The notes: generated by a model not told the origin, from the sequence alone. Shown: positions 38,108 to 47,740, numbered from the stretch's first letter. The stretch is DNA of 64,000 nucleotides from CAJQPP01 sp963793465 (GCA_963793465.1 CAWCAJ010000011.1:124001-188000), one strand, 5' to 3'. Made by a program: numbers and translations.

Positions 38108-38281
38108 AGGTATCGATCGGGGTGTGGGAAACAGGCGTGACCGATGCATTGTATTGACTGATGACCCGGACTGGAAGTCGCCTTTTGGGAGCCTGCATGG
38201 CGGGGCGTGTCCGTCGGGGCCGGCCGGCCGCGAGCTTCTGCTGGCCGGGGGACCTGGATTCCCTGTTCCGGGTGCAGCGGA

Positions 38282-39043
38282 CTAGGCTTCCTGCTCCACA
38301 ACATCGGGCAGCCACTGTCGCCGCAACAGCCAGCCCAACAGGAACAATGCCGAAACCAGGCACAGGGCATACACCGCGAACATCTTCGGCTGATCGGCGG
38401 TTTGCACCAAAAAGGAATAGGCCATGCCCGCCGGAAACTGTCCCAGCATGGTTGCCCAGAAGAACGACCAGAAAGGCATGCGGACCATTCCCGCCACGTA
38501 ACTGATGGGGTCAAAGGGTACCAGCGGAATCAATCGAGCGATCAAAACGGTCAGCCAGCCGTTCCGCTGAAAAAAGACCTCGTATCGACAGACGGTGTCC
38601 GAGCCAACCCAGGCGTCTACCAACAACGTGCCGTACCCGCGTCCCAAACCGTAGCACAGCGCGGCAGCAATGTTGGCTGTCAGAATCGAATACAATCCAC
38701 CCCAAACGGGACCAAACAGCAGGCTATTGGCCGCCGTCACCAAGACCGCGGGTAGGGGGGCCGCGATGGCCTGGACAATCATCAGGACGCCCGTAACCAG
38801 GGGGGCGATCCAGCCCAGATCAGCGGCCCATTGACGAATGGCGGGCAAATCTCCCTGCCAAAGCAGCTGCAATCCCAGATTGAATGTGTCCCGCACCTGG
38901 GGTGAGAGAACCCAGGCCAAGGCCATCAGGATCAGCGGGATCGTAGAAAGGACGCGAATCCAGCCGGCGGAAGCTGGCGGTGATTCCCCCTTCCCCTGGC
39001 CCCGGATCAACCCCTCTTGCGGGGAAGGTGGATTCGCTTCCAT
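38282..39043 (-). CDS. TVP38/TMEM64 (VTT domain) membrane protein
   Basis: From ATG 39043 the protein starts with a hydrophilic stretch, then a helix (IRVLSTIPLILMALAWVLSP). The VTT domain contains LPAVLVTAANSLLFGPVWGG, AAALCYGLGRGYGTLL and the conserved ARLIPLVPFDPISYVAGMVR, in which the R and the F/Y-D patch are typical. The family is thought to move or scramble lipids in the cytoplasmic membrane. The start at 39142 would overlap the kinase upstream region and adds no helix. It is divergent from the two-component pair. Confidence 0.85.
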   Translation of the reverse strand: MEANPPSPQEGLIRGQGKGESPPASAGWIRVLSTIPLILMALAWVLSPQVRDTFNLGLQLLWQGDLPAIRQWAADLGWIAPLVTGVLMIVQAIAAPLPAVLVTAANSLLFGPVWGGLYSILTANIAAALCYGLGRGYGTLLVDAWVGSDTVCRYEVFFQRNGWLTVLIARLIPLVPFDPISYVAGMVRMPFWSFFWATMLGQFPAGMAYSFLVQTADQPKMFAVYALCLVSALFLLGWLLRRQWLPDVVEQEA

Positions 39044-39156
39044 GAATCGATATAGTGTGTGAATGGCAGGTGGTAACGAGTTCGCCGCGGCGGTCTGTGA
39101 GACAGACGTCAACTCATCGTAACACTGCCGGTGATCCGTCACGAGAAGGAAATTCC

Positions 39157-40128
39157 ATGTTTGAACGAGGCTCGCTCAAAATCCCCATCACGGTCGGAGT
39201 CACGATGATCGTGGTGCTGGTGGTCTTGATCGTGGGATGGATCCTGTTGGCTGTATTTGGTGCCATGCGGGAAAACCAGAATGCCGCCATCTATTGGACC
39301 GTTCTCACGATCGGCACGTCGCTGTTCATCCTGTTACTGGCGGGCGTCATCGTTTACCTGGTGCTGTCCATCAAGAGTGTCAATTTGACTCGTCGTCAAT
39401 CCAACTTTGTGGACAGTGTGACCCATGAGTTGAAAAGCCCGATCGCATCCCTGAAACTCTATTTGCAGACCCTCAATTGCCGGGAGGTGTCTGACCAGGA
39501 ACGGCGGGATTTTGTAAAATTCATGCTGGAGGACGTGGATCGCCTGGACTCGTTGATTTCCCACCTGCTGGCCCTGGGCAATACCGACCAAAGTTCCCTT
39601 TCCAAAGACTGGGAGCCAATCCGGCTGGATGTGATGATTCGAGAAGTGGCGGAGGCCGTTTGTCTTCGGCATCGCGTGGAGCCGAAAGTGGTCGAGATGA
39701 ACCTGATTTCCTGTGTGGTGCAAACAAATCGTGTGGACCTGGATATGATCCTGACCAATCTGATTGATAACGCAATCAAATACGCCGGATCCAAACCGCA
39801 AGTCGTCATCGACCTGGAATCGAACGCCACGTTTGCCGTTGTGAAAATCGCCGATAACGGACCCGGTATACCGCGTCATATGCGACGCAAGATTTTTGGC
39901 CGGTTCGTGCGACTGGGTTCCGAACTGGAGCGGGAGAAACCCGGAACCGGATTGGGTTTGTATATCGTGACGACGTTGCTACGCAGCATGGGTGGCAACA
40001 TCGACGTCACCGATTCTGCTCAGGGCGGTGCCCAGTTCACCGTGACCCTGCCCTTGAGTGCCCATCATCATCCGCAACCGGATTCACTGCTGTCGCCTGC
40101 CAACGACATGGAAACGGCTGTGTCATGA
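39157..40128 (+). CDS. Membrane sensor histidine kinase
   Basis: AAGGA at 39145-39149 supports ATG 39157. Two membrane helices (residues about 10-35 and 47-70) are separated by only about 12 residues, so there is almost no external sensor domain. The phosphoacceptor box is FVDSVTHELKSPIASLKLYL (His90). The ATPase domain has NLIDNAIKYAG (N box), DNGPGIP (G1) and GTGLGLYIV (G2). With so short a loop it may sense the membrane or a partner protein. Its stop overlaps the regulator start as ATGA. Confidence 0.9.
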   Translation: MFERGSLKIPITVGVTMIVVLVVLIVGWILLAVFGAMRENQNAAIYWTVLTIGTSLFILLLAGVIVYLVLSIKSVNLTRRQSNFVDSVTHELKSPIASLKLYLQTLNCREVSDQERRDFVKFMLEDVDRLDSLISHLLALGNTDQSSLSKDWEPIRLDVMIREVAEAVCLRHRVEPKVVEMNLISCVVQTNRVDLDMILTNLIDNAIKYAGSKPQVVIDLESNATFAVVKIADNGPGIPRHMRRKIFGRFVRLGSELEREKPGTGLGLYIVTTLLRSMGGNIDVTDSAQGGAQFTVTLPLSAHHHPQPDSLLSPANDMETAVS

Positions 40129-40859
40129 GCGACTGCAAGCATATATTGGTCGTGGAGGACGAGCATCATCTGGCGGTCGGTATCAAATTCAATCTCGAAG
40201 CAGAGGGTTATGAGGTCACCGTCGCTGGTGATGGTCGACGGGGCCTGCAACTTATTTCCGAATCACCAGAAGCATTCGACCTGATTATTCTGGACGTGAT
40301 GTTGCCGGGCATGAGCGGATATGCGTTGTGTGAAACCCTGCGGAATGACGGCTTCAGCCGACCCATACTGATCCTCAGCGCCCGCACCCTGACGGAAGAC
40401 AAAACCCGAGGATTCGATGCCGGAGCAAATCAATATCTGGTCAAACCTTTTGAGCTGGATGAATTGCTGAGTCGCGTAAAAAACCTGTTGGCGTCCGGCA
40501 AGAACCAGTTTTCAGCCGCTGGCCGAACAAACGGAAATGGCGAAGCCGATGCGGAATTCGAATTTGCTGACTGCCGCGTAAATTTCCACACTTTTGAAGT
40601 CAAGGTGCGCGGCGAGGCCGTCAAGATGACCGCGTTGCAGATGAAGCTGCTGAAGTATTTCATCGCCAACCGGGGACGTGTGATCCCCCGCGCCGAACTG
40701 CTGGAACAGGTTTGGGAGATGCCGGGAAACATGCAGACCCGGGCCCCCGATCAGTTCATCAGTCTGCTGCGAAAAACGTTTGAGCCGAATCCGGCACATC
40801 CGGTGCACTTCCTTACGATTCGGGACGCGGGCTATCGATTCGTGCCCGAACCAGAATAG
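40125..40859 (+). CDS. OmpR-family response regulator
   Basis: The receiver domain has the acidic pair EDE at residues 11-13, phosphoacceptor Asp57 in LIILDVMLPG, Ser85 and Lys107 in NQYLVKPFE. The C-terminal winged helix contains MTALQMKLLKYFIANRGRVI, RAELLEQVW and FLTIRDAGYRFVPEPE. It is translationally coupled to the histidine kinase by a 4-base ATGA overlap, so the two form a pair. The regulon is unknown. Confidence 0.93.
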   Translation: MSDCKHILVVEDEHHLAVGIKFNLEAEGYEVTVAGDGRRGLQLISESPEAFDLIILDVMLPGMSGYALCETLRNDGFSRPILILSARTLTEDKTRGFDAGANQYLVKPFELDELLSRVKNLLASGKNQFSAAGRTNGNGEADAEFEFADCRVNFHTFEVKVRGEAVKMTALQMKLLKYFIANRGRVIPRAELLEQVWEMPGNMQTRAPDQFISLLRKTFEPNPAHPVHFLTIRDAGYRFVPEPE

Positions 40860-40897
40860 CCAGCTCGCCGATCGCGACCTGATTGCAGGTGTAGGTG

Positions 40898-43006
40898 CTA
40901 TCGGGAGACAAACAACATCGTCGATTTCCGCTCCAGGCAGACCTGTTTCTTGGGTAGCGCAGGGCCCTCGCCATTGGGGAACATGTCGTCCGGCGTAAGC
41001 GCCGCAGTATTCACAAACAGATTCCATTGTTTGCGGGCAACGATTTGTGGAATCGCGAACGAAACCTCATGCATTAAAGGGTTCACCAGCAAAAACAAGT
41101 CCCGCCCGGTACCGGTCGAATCGTGGCTGGGGTGAGGTGCCGCCAACAGGCAGCTCATGGGCAAGTCGGGCAAGTGCCAATCGATGGACATGCCGGATTC
41201 ATCAAACCAGGTCACGTCGGCAATCAGTCGATCGGCCACTCGCTGGCCCGTCAGGTACCAGCGTCGCCGGACCGTAGGTTGTCCGCGTCGAAAGTGCACC
41301 AGGCCACGGGTGAACCTCAGTAATTCCGCATTCTCGTCGACCAGCCGCCAGTCGAACCAGCTGGTTTCGTTGTCCTGACACCAGGCATTGTTGTTGCCTT
41401 GCTGCGTTCGCCGACATTCATCGCCGGCAACCATCATCGGCACACCCTGACTCACCAACAGGCTTACCAGCAGGTTTTTGATCTGCTGGTTTCGCAGCGT
41501 GACGATATCCGGGTCGGAGGAAGGACCTTCTTCACCAAAGTTGTAGCTGTGGTTGTTGTTGTCACCATCCCTGTTCTGCTCCTGATTGGCCTCGTTGTGT
41601 TTGCCGTTGTAACTGACCAGGTCGTTGAGCGTGAAGCCGTCGTGGGAAGTGATGAAATTGATGCTGCAGTAAGGCGGGCGACCACCCGATTCGTAGAGGT
41701 CCGCGGATCCCGATAATCGGGTCGCCATGGCTCCCCGCAACCCGGAGTCAGCTAACCAGTACCGACGAACATCATCCCGAAAGCGGCCGTTCCATTCGGC
41801 CCAGCGATCACTGGCTCCAAAGGTGCCGACCTGGTAGGCCCCGGCGGCATCCCAGGCTTCGGCGATGATTTTGGTGTCGGCCAACATGGGATCTTCGGCA
41901 ATCGCTTCCACCAGCGGAGGATTGGCCACCAGGTCTCCCCGACGATCGCGACTCAGGATGGATGCCAGGTCAAAGCGAAAACCGTCCACGTGATAATTAT
42001 GCACCCAGTGCCGCAAGCAATGGAAAATCATCTCCCGGACAATCGGGTGATTGCCATTGATCGTGTTGCCACAACCCGAGTAGTTTTTGTAGTGCCGCTG
42101 GTCTTCCTCCAGCATGTAATACACCGAATTTTCCAGGCCTTTGAAGCTGAGAGTGGGGCCCAGGTGGTTTCCTTCACAGGTGTGGTTGAATACCACGTCC
42201 AGGATGACTTCAATTCCGGCCTGGTGCAGTTCCTTGACCATCTCCTTGAATTCCTGAACTTGCCCCCCCGGAGACGGGTCGGCGGCGTAGCCGCGATGCG
42301 GGGCAAAAAATGCCATGGGATCGTAACCCCAGTAATTATGCAAGTCGGGTTGGCTGCCGTCGAAATTCATGATCGGAAATTCGTGGATTGGCATCAACTC
42401 CACCGCTGTGACGCCCAGGGACTGCAGGTAGGGGATTTTTTCAATCACACCGCGATAGGTTCCAGGGTGTGCCACGCCGCTGCTTTCGTGCCGGGTGAAT
42501 CCTCGCACATGCAGTTCGTAGATCACGGATTCTGACAGGCTGCGATTCAGGTGCCGATCCCCTTCCCAGTCGAAGTAGTCGTCCACGACAACGCATTTGG
42601 GGGGACGCATAATCCCGTCCAGGCAGGGCTGGAAAGTGCCGGCCAGAGCCCGCGCATAGGGATCGATCAGGCGACTTTGCGATTGAAAACGCTTCCCCGA
42701 ACTGGGGACGAACGGGCCGTCCGCCTGAAAATGATACAGCGTCCCCGCGCCCAGGTCGGGAACGAAAATGCTCCAGATATCTCCCCAGCGATCGGTGCGG
42801 CGGTCGAAACTGATAATTTCCGATGGCTCCAGGTCGTCGACATGGTTGTACAGCAACAGTCGCATGGCCGTTGCGTTCCTGCTGAACACAACGAACTGGG
42901 TACCGTGATCATGCAAAACCGCGCCGTAAGGCAAAAGGTGCATGAATTGCAGGTCCGGGTGGGTGTGCCGCATGATCTTCAACATGGGGTGGGGGCTCGC
43001 CGTCAA
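40898..43006 (-). CDS. glgX: Glycogen debranching enzyme GlgX (isoamylase type)
   Basis: An N-terminal CBM48-like domain (YGAVLHDHGTQFVVFSRNAT) is followed by a GH13 barrel. LDVVFNHTCEGN is conserved region I, GFRFDLASILSRD holds the nucleophile, IIAEAWDAAGAYQVG the acid/base, and FITSHDGFTLNDLVSYNGKH the third acid. QQGNNNAWCQDNETSWFDW is typical of GlgX/TreX, which cut alpha-1,6 branches of glycogen. The first in-frame codon is TTG 43006; ATG 42985 (MLKIMRHTHPDLQ) is equally plausible. About 320 bases of divergent spacer separate it from purM, with no gene seen there. Confidence 0.93.
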   Translation of the reverse strand: MTASPHPMLKIMRHTHPDLQFMHLLPYGAVLHDHGTQFVVFSRNATAMRLLLYNHVDDLEPSEIISFDRRTDRWGDIWSIFVPDLGAGTLYHFQADGPFVPSSGKRFQSQSRLIDPYARALAGTFQPCLDGIMRPPKCVVVDDYFDWEGDRHLNRSLSESVIYELHVRGFTRHESSGVAHPGTYRGVIEKIPYLQSLGVTAVELMPIHEFPIMNFDGSQPDLHNYWGYDPMAFFAPHRGYAADPSPGGQVQEFKEMVKELHQAGIEVILDVVFNHTCEGNHLGPTLSFKGLENSVYYMLEEDQRHYKNYSGCGNTINGNHPIVREMIFHCLRHWVHNYHVDGFRFDLASILSRDRRGDLVANPPLVEAIAEDPMLADTKIIAEAWDAAGAYQVGTFGASDRWAEWNGRFRDDVRRYWLADSGLRGAMATRLSGSADLYESGGRPPYCSINFITSHDGFTLNDLVSYNGKHNEANQEQNRDGDNNNHSYNFGEEGPSSDPDIVTLRNQQIKNLLVSLLVSQGVPMMVAGDECRRTQQGNNNAWCQDNETSWFDWRLVDENAELLRFTRGLVHFRRGQPTVRRRWYLTGQRVADRLIADVTWFDESGMSIDWHLPDLPMSCLLAAPHPSHDSTGTGRDLFLLVNPLMHEVSFAIPQIVARKQWNLFVNTAALTPDDMFPNGEGPALPKKQVCLERKSTMLFVSR

Positions 43007-43326
43007 ACAAGGGGGTCAATAACAGGGGTAAGCAAAATTACACCCTGACACTGACTTGTCCCGGATTAACTGCGTGGGGATCGAGGTTTCGGCGGCATCC
43101 AGTGAAGGTGCCAAGCTTTAAGGCGGTCAGCAAATCCGCACAAAGGCTTCCGGACAGCCCTATTCTACCGATCAAAACCGGGTAGGAAATGTGGGGCAGG
43201 ATTTCCGTCCCCCACCCGACCCACGCACTCACCGAAGCGTTTACGCGGCTAACGTGTTCCCGCAGCGGCCCAGTTCCCTTAAATTGTCGGTCATCGTGCG
43301 GCCCCGAACCTTCAAATGGACAACCC

Positions 43327-44448
43327 ATGCCCAGGAAAAAAACCTCCCAAACCCGGAACCCAAAACCGACCGCCGGTGTGTCCTACAAAGATGCCGGCGT
43401 GGACCTGAAAGTTTATCAGGAATCGATGGCCCGCTTGCCCGCTCTGATGCATCGCACTTTCTCGCCCCGCGTGATGAAGATGGATGGTGGCTTTGCCGGT
43501 CTGTTTCGACTGGATTCGGGTAAGGGTTGGGCGAAACGCAATTATCGGGACCCGGTGTTGGTGTCCGGAACCGATGGCGTGGGGACCAAACTGAAAATTG
43601 CGCAAAGAATGGGCCGACATGACACGGTGGGCATCGACCTGGTTGCCATGTGCGTCAATGACGTGATCTGCAGCGGCGCGGAACCACTCTTTTTTCTGGA
43701 CTATGTGGCCATGTCTCACGATGATCCGGACACGTTGGAACAGATCGTTTCCGGAATCAGTGCCGGTTGCTTGCAAGCCAGTTGTGCCCTGTTGGGTGGG
43801 GAAACCGCCATCATGCCCGACCTGTATCGTCGAGGTGATTACGATCTGGCCGGTTTTCACGTGGGAGTGGTCGAGCGACGTCGCTTGATCGACGGTTCCA
43901 AAATCTGTGCTGGCGACCAGGTGCTGGGGTTGGCTTCCTCAGGTCTGCATTCCAACGGTTACAGCCTGGTGCGGAAAATCGTGTTTGACACTGCCAAACT
44001 GGAATTGGACAGTCAGGTAAGCGACCTGGCAACCACGGTTGGTGAGGCCTTGCTGACGCCCACGCGGATCTACGTTCCGCTGTTGAGTGCAATAGGGGAT
44101 CGCCCCAGGGCGGCGGCCGCGGTGCACGGGATCGCCCATATCACAGGAGGCGGGCTGGCTGAGAATATTCAGAGAATATTGCCTGCTCACGTGGACGTTC
44201 AACTGGATGGCAGGTCATGGCCCATTCCGGCTGTATTTCCCTGGTTGAAATCCTTGGGCAAGGTGACGCCCGGCGAGATGTACCGAGTGTTCAACATGGG
44301 AATCGGCATGGTCTTGATCGTCAAACAAGCGGCGGTGCCGCAAATCCAGAAACTGGCAGCGGCGTTACAGTTTGATTGTGCCCTGATCGGCGAAGTCGAT
44401 GAAGGAAAAGGGAAGGTGCAGATCCGCAACCGCAGGGTCCAATCCTGA
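43327..44448 (+). CDS. purM: Phosphoribosylformylglycinamidine cyclo-ligase (AIR synthetase)
   Basis: From ATG 43327 (MPRKKTSQTRNPKP) the protein carries GVSYKDAGVDLKVYQESMAR, the PurM signature DPVLVSGTDGVGTKLKIAQR, DLVAMCVNDVICSGAEPLFF, ALLGGETAIMPDLY and HITGGGLAENIQRILP. It makes aminoimidazole ribonucleotide from FGAM with ATP in purine synthesis. At 373 residues it is slightly long because of the basic N-terminal extension. It is not in a pur operon here. The convergent neighbour is dsbD. Confidence 0.95.
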   Translation: MPRKKTSQTRNPKPTAGVSYKDAGVDLKVYQESMARLPALMHRTFSPRVMKMDGGFAGLFRLDSGKGWAKRNYRDPVLVSGTDGVGTKLKIAQRMGRHDTVGIDLVAMCVNDVICSGAEPLFFLDYVAMSHDDPDTLEQIVSGISAGCLQASCALLGGETAIMPDLYRRGDYDLAGFHVGVVERRRLIDGSKICAGDQVLGLASSGLHSNGYSLVRKIVFDTAKLELDSQVSDLATTVGEALLTPTRIYVPLLSAIGDRPRAAAAVHGIAHITGGGLAENIQRILPAHVDVQLDGRSWPIPAVFPWLKSLGKVTPGEMYRVFNMGIGMVLIVKQAAVPQIQKLAAALQFDCALIGEVDEGKGKVQIRNRRVQS

Positions 44449-44532
44449 TTCGCCGGGCCTCGGCATCCGTCGACACGGGTACGTAACGGTCTGACCAACC
44501 TGCGCCGCCCGGATGGTCCATTGAAGGAAGCT

Positions 44533-44573
44533 GGATTTGGCCGGGCGGATTTGGCCGGGCGGGTTTGGCCGGC
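44533..44573. repeat. 14-bp minisatellite, three units
   Basis: GGATTTGGCCGGGC at 44533-44546 and 44547-44560 is followed by GGGTTTGGCCGGC at 44561-44573. It sits between the convergent purM and dsbD genes and ends three bases before the dsbD stop codon. Confidence 0.6.
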
Positions 44574-44576
44574 AAC

Positions 44577-46940
44577 TTAATCGCCGGATTTCCCGTTGTC
44601 CAATGCCGCTTGTTGGGAGTTGTCCTTGGACTTGTCCGCGGCTTGCAAAGCCTCTTCGATGATGGTCTTTACCTTGCCGGGCGTCAGGACATTGCCCCCA
44701 AAATGCCGGGGCTGATCCCAACCCGGTGAGTAAATGGCGTAATAGGGGATGGCCGTGGCGGTATTGCCGAGCTGCTTCAGCAAGTCGTTGACTCCGGGCA
44801 TCTTGTCTTTATCGGCTTTCAGCGCCACCACGCCATGTTGATCGAACAGTTTCTTAGTGCTGCGAATATTCAAGGCGACCGCCTCGTTGGCTTTGCAGGT
44901 CACTCACCAATCCGCGGTGAAGTCAACAAACACCACATTCCCCTCCGCGATTTTTTCGCTCAGCGTCGCTTGCGAATAGGGCTGCCATTCCAGTTCGTGT
45001 TGCGGGACCATCAGATAAAACGCCACAAATCCACCCAGGCCCAGGACCAGGAGTGCCGCCGCCCATTTTCGCATGCGAACGGGAAATTCCTGCAACAGCG
45101 AGATACGACCGGCCATCCAGCAAGCCAGGCCAACAAACACCAGAAAAGCCAGCACAGGCATTTCGTATTTGTCACTGATCGGGTTGAAGAAAAATACGGC
45201 CGTGGCCACCATCACGAAGCCCATCAACTGCTTGAAGGTCTCCATCCATTCTCCCGGCTTGGGAAGCCAACTGACCAGCGATGGCCGAAACCCGATCAGA
45301 ATGAAGGGGAACGCCATTCCCAGACCCAATGCCAGGAAGGTCAGGAAGGTGATCGCCGGAGGCTGGGCAATGGCCCAGGTGACGGCTGGAATCAGCAGGG
45401 GCCCGCTACAGGGTGTGGCCAACAGGGTTGTCAGGATTCCCTTCAAAAAGGCTCCCATATAACCTTCCTGTTGGGCGGCCTTACCGTGCCCGCCGGCTGC
45501 CACAAAGCCGGGAATGGGAATCTCCCAGACCCCCAGAAAGCTGAGCCCGAAGGCAAACACCACCGTCACCATGACGATGGTAAAGGCCTGGCTTTCAAAC
45601 AGGCCTCCCCAGCCCAGGCCCATAAAGGCCGCAAAGGCGGCTAACAGCAGGAAAACGCAAATTATCCCCGCGGCAAACACCAGGTTCAACATCAGCACGC
45701 GTCTGGGGTTTTCGCCAGCCTGTTGTACGAAGGACAGCACCTTCAATCCAATCACCGGTAGGACGCAGGGCATCACGTTCAGAATCAAGCCGGCGATGAA
45801 TGCCAGGCCCAGGACTGCCGGAATCGACAGGCCCGAAAATTGACCGGCATTCTTCTGGTTCTTCTCAAATTCTTTCTGAGCCAGGCTGGCGACTTCGCCA
45901 TAATCGGCGCCCTCGGGCGTGGAGAATACCAGGTCCGTCTTGCCATCCACGGTGGCGGTGCCGATCGGTAGCTCAAACCGAAACGCGACGGCCGTCGGAT
46001 CCCCTTGGATTTGACCTTGGCTGGCTCGAAAACCCACCCAACCTGCAAAGCCCAGTCTGTCGACGGACAATTTGCGAGGCAATTTGACCGGGATGGTCCA
46101 GGTAACCGTCTCTTTGTGCACGCGGCGTTGCGACGCACCGCTTTCCAGATCCACTGGCTGAACGGACGCTGCAGGTTCGCCGAAGTTGGCTTCATTCCCT
46201 TTGGAAATCACGATCAGCGTCGGGCTACTACTCGCGGCGGGAGTGGCCGCCCAGCCATCAATCTGCCAATTTGCCTGCGGTTCGATCTGCAGCTTCAACT
46301 GAAAGGAGTCTCCGGGCTGCAGGTGCGTATGATCGAGCCAGCCGCGAACCGTGGCATGAGCGTTTTCAGGTTGGTATTCGTAAGCAAAGGTGACCGCCGC
46401 CGCGGTCGATACGGCCTTGATCGTGCCGCTGAAGGGCAAACAGGAACCGGTTGGTCCATCCACACAAACCTGAGCTTTGTACTTCACAGGAATCACCAGG
46501 TCGTTGGCATTCACGCCGTCGGCGAACTGCAGCGGGGCAGACCAGGTTACCGTCCCGTGGTGTTCCTCACCGGGTTCGTCGGCGAACTCGCTCTCCACGA
46601 TCTCGAAATCCTGGTCCGCTTCGAAGGCACCTGTGACCCGGGCATGGGTGAACCCGTCACCGATGGTGATCACCGTGGGCTGCCCGGGGCCGCCCGGGTA
46701 CTTCTGGGTCACCGAAAAGATATGACAGTTGTCCGCCACATCGGCGATAAATTCCAGTTTGCCCGTGCGTCCGTCTGGATTGACAATAAATCTGGCGGAG
46801 AAATCGGCTTCCGGGGTCTCCGCGCCGCCGAAGGCCAGACTCTCCAAACCAGATTGCAGGTCTTGGGCTGATGTCTGGGTAGCTGCCAATGCCGGAAACA
46901 GCAAGCACCAGAATGCACAGTGGGCAAACAATCGATTCAT
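44577..46940 (-). CDS. dsbD: Thiol:disulfide interchange protein DsbD with in-frame TGA at the active-site Cys (candidate selenoprotein)
   Basis: From ATG 46940 a signal peptide (MNRLFAHCAFWCLLFPALAA) leads to a DsbD N-terminal-like domain with the cysteine pair AQVCVDGPTGSCLPFSGT. The membrane core has NVMPCVLPVIGLKVLSFVQQ and LLATPCSGPLLIPAV, the two cysteines that carry electrons across the membrane. The C-terminal thioredoxin domain reads VFVDFTADW-TGA-VTCKANEA; homologues have WCxTCK. The TGA is at 44906-44904 (residue 679) and the frame continues normally through LKADKDKMPGVNDLLKQLG, TAIPYYAIYSPG (cis-Pro) and LTPGKVKTIIEEAL to 44577. Read as selenocysteine, the site becomes UxxC. DsbD moves electrons from cytoplasmic thioredoxin to periplasmic thiol proteins. 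A DsbD_N-like gene lies upstream on the same strand. Confidence 0.8.
44871..44886 (-). promoter_or_regulatory. Candidate bacterial SECIS hairpin in dsbD
   Basis: On the mRNA, 5' CGAGGC, loop GGUC, GCCUUG 3' forms a 6-bp stem with one G.U pair. The loop begins 23 nt after the UGA at 44904-44906. Known bacterial SECIS elements sit directly after the UGA with the apical loop about 16-37 nt away and a G, usually GU, in a short loop; the E. coli fdhF loop is also GGUC. No bulged U like the one in fdhF is obvious. Function is inferred. Confidence 0.55.
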
Positions 46941-47200
46941 GGATCTAATGGGTTCTCTATTGAGTGTTTGCAGTGGGTCAACGTCGTGTTCGAATCCGTT
47001 TCGGGATGTCCAAAACATACCTGCGGGCGAAGGCGGACACCACCACGCCGCCGCCCGCAACGAGCTTGATGTTGGCTCCCAGAAACCCACCACCATCGCC
47101 TGTGGGCTGGTCGAGTGGTCTGGCAAGGCCGATCTGACGGTTGCCACTGCTGGCTTGCCCGGCAGTGCCGTCGTGCCTTCAAATCAAATCTGACAGGCCA

Positions 47201-47740
47201 CTAGTCCTTTTCCTTCTTCTTTATTTCCTTCTTTTCTTCTTTCTTTTCTTCTTTCTCGTAGAAACCCGCAAATTCTATTTCCACCGATTTGCCGTTGAAC
47301 AGTCGACAGCCCGAATCGTTACAGAGCTGACCGGAGATCTTCAGGTCAAAGTCGACATTCTCCAAATCCACATCGCTGGCAATGCGGATGGGTGCCCGCA
47401 AGGCAATTTTGCCTTCATAGGTTTCGATCCGCTGATCGAAGACCGGATCATGTTCGACGACATGGGGTTTCCTGTTGGCTTCGAATTTTTTCAGTAGTTC
47501 AAACTGCTCCGATTCCTTCAGGTCGATCTTCGTCGGTGGAGGCGATCCCTTCTGCGTCAGAGCGTACACATGATAGCCCTTGGGGATCTCCAGATTCAGG
47601 ATCAGCCAACCGTGTCGCTGGTTTTTCTCAATATGGTAGGCGCCCTCAACCTTGATGTCGTTTTGAGCGAAAATCGCTATCGGAGAAACAAGTCCCAGCA
47701 GGAATGCGAAAAGGGACGCGGTTGCTATTCGTGGTCTCAT
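47201..47740 (-). CDS. Exported DsbD N-terminal-like (DsbC/D thiol) domain protein with K/E-rich tail
   Basis: A signal peptide (TASLFAFLLGLVSPIAIFA) precedes an immunoglobulin-like fold with HIEKNQRHGWLILNLEIPKG, YHVYALTQKGSPPPTKIDL and DLKISGQLCNDSGCRLFNGK. The CNDSGC pair matches the redox cysteines of the nDsbD domain, which passes electrons to other periplasmic proteins. The protein lacks the membrane and thioredoxin parts, so it is a stand-alone domain that probably works with the DsbD encoded 260 bases downstream on the same strand. The last 20 residues are almost only Lys and Glu, encoded by a homopurine tract. Confidence 0.8.
   Translation of the reverse strand: MRPRIATASLFAFLLGLVSPIAIFAQNDIKVEGAYHIEKNQRHGWLILNLEIPKGYHVYALTQKGSPPPTKIDLKESEQFELLKKFEANRKPHVVEHDPVFDQRIETYEGKIALRAPIRIASDVDLENVDFDLKISGQLCNDSGCRLFNGKSVEIEFAGFYEKEEKKEEKKEIKKKEKD

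Noticed and set aside
44577..44903. Separate short gene for the thioredoxin part of DsbD, starting at GTG 44903
   Set aside because: It would split a thioredoxin fold inside the WCxxC motif and leave neither product with the redox pair. A single frame with a recoded TGA explains the sequence better.
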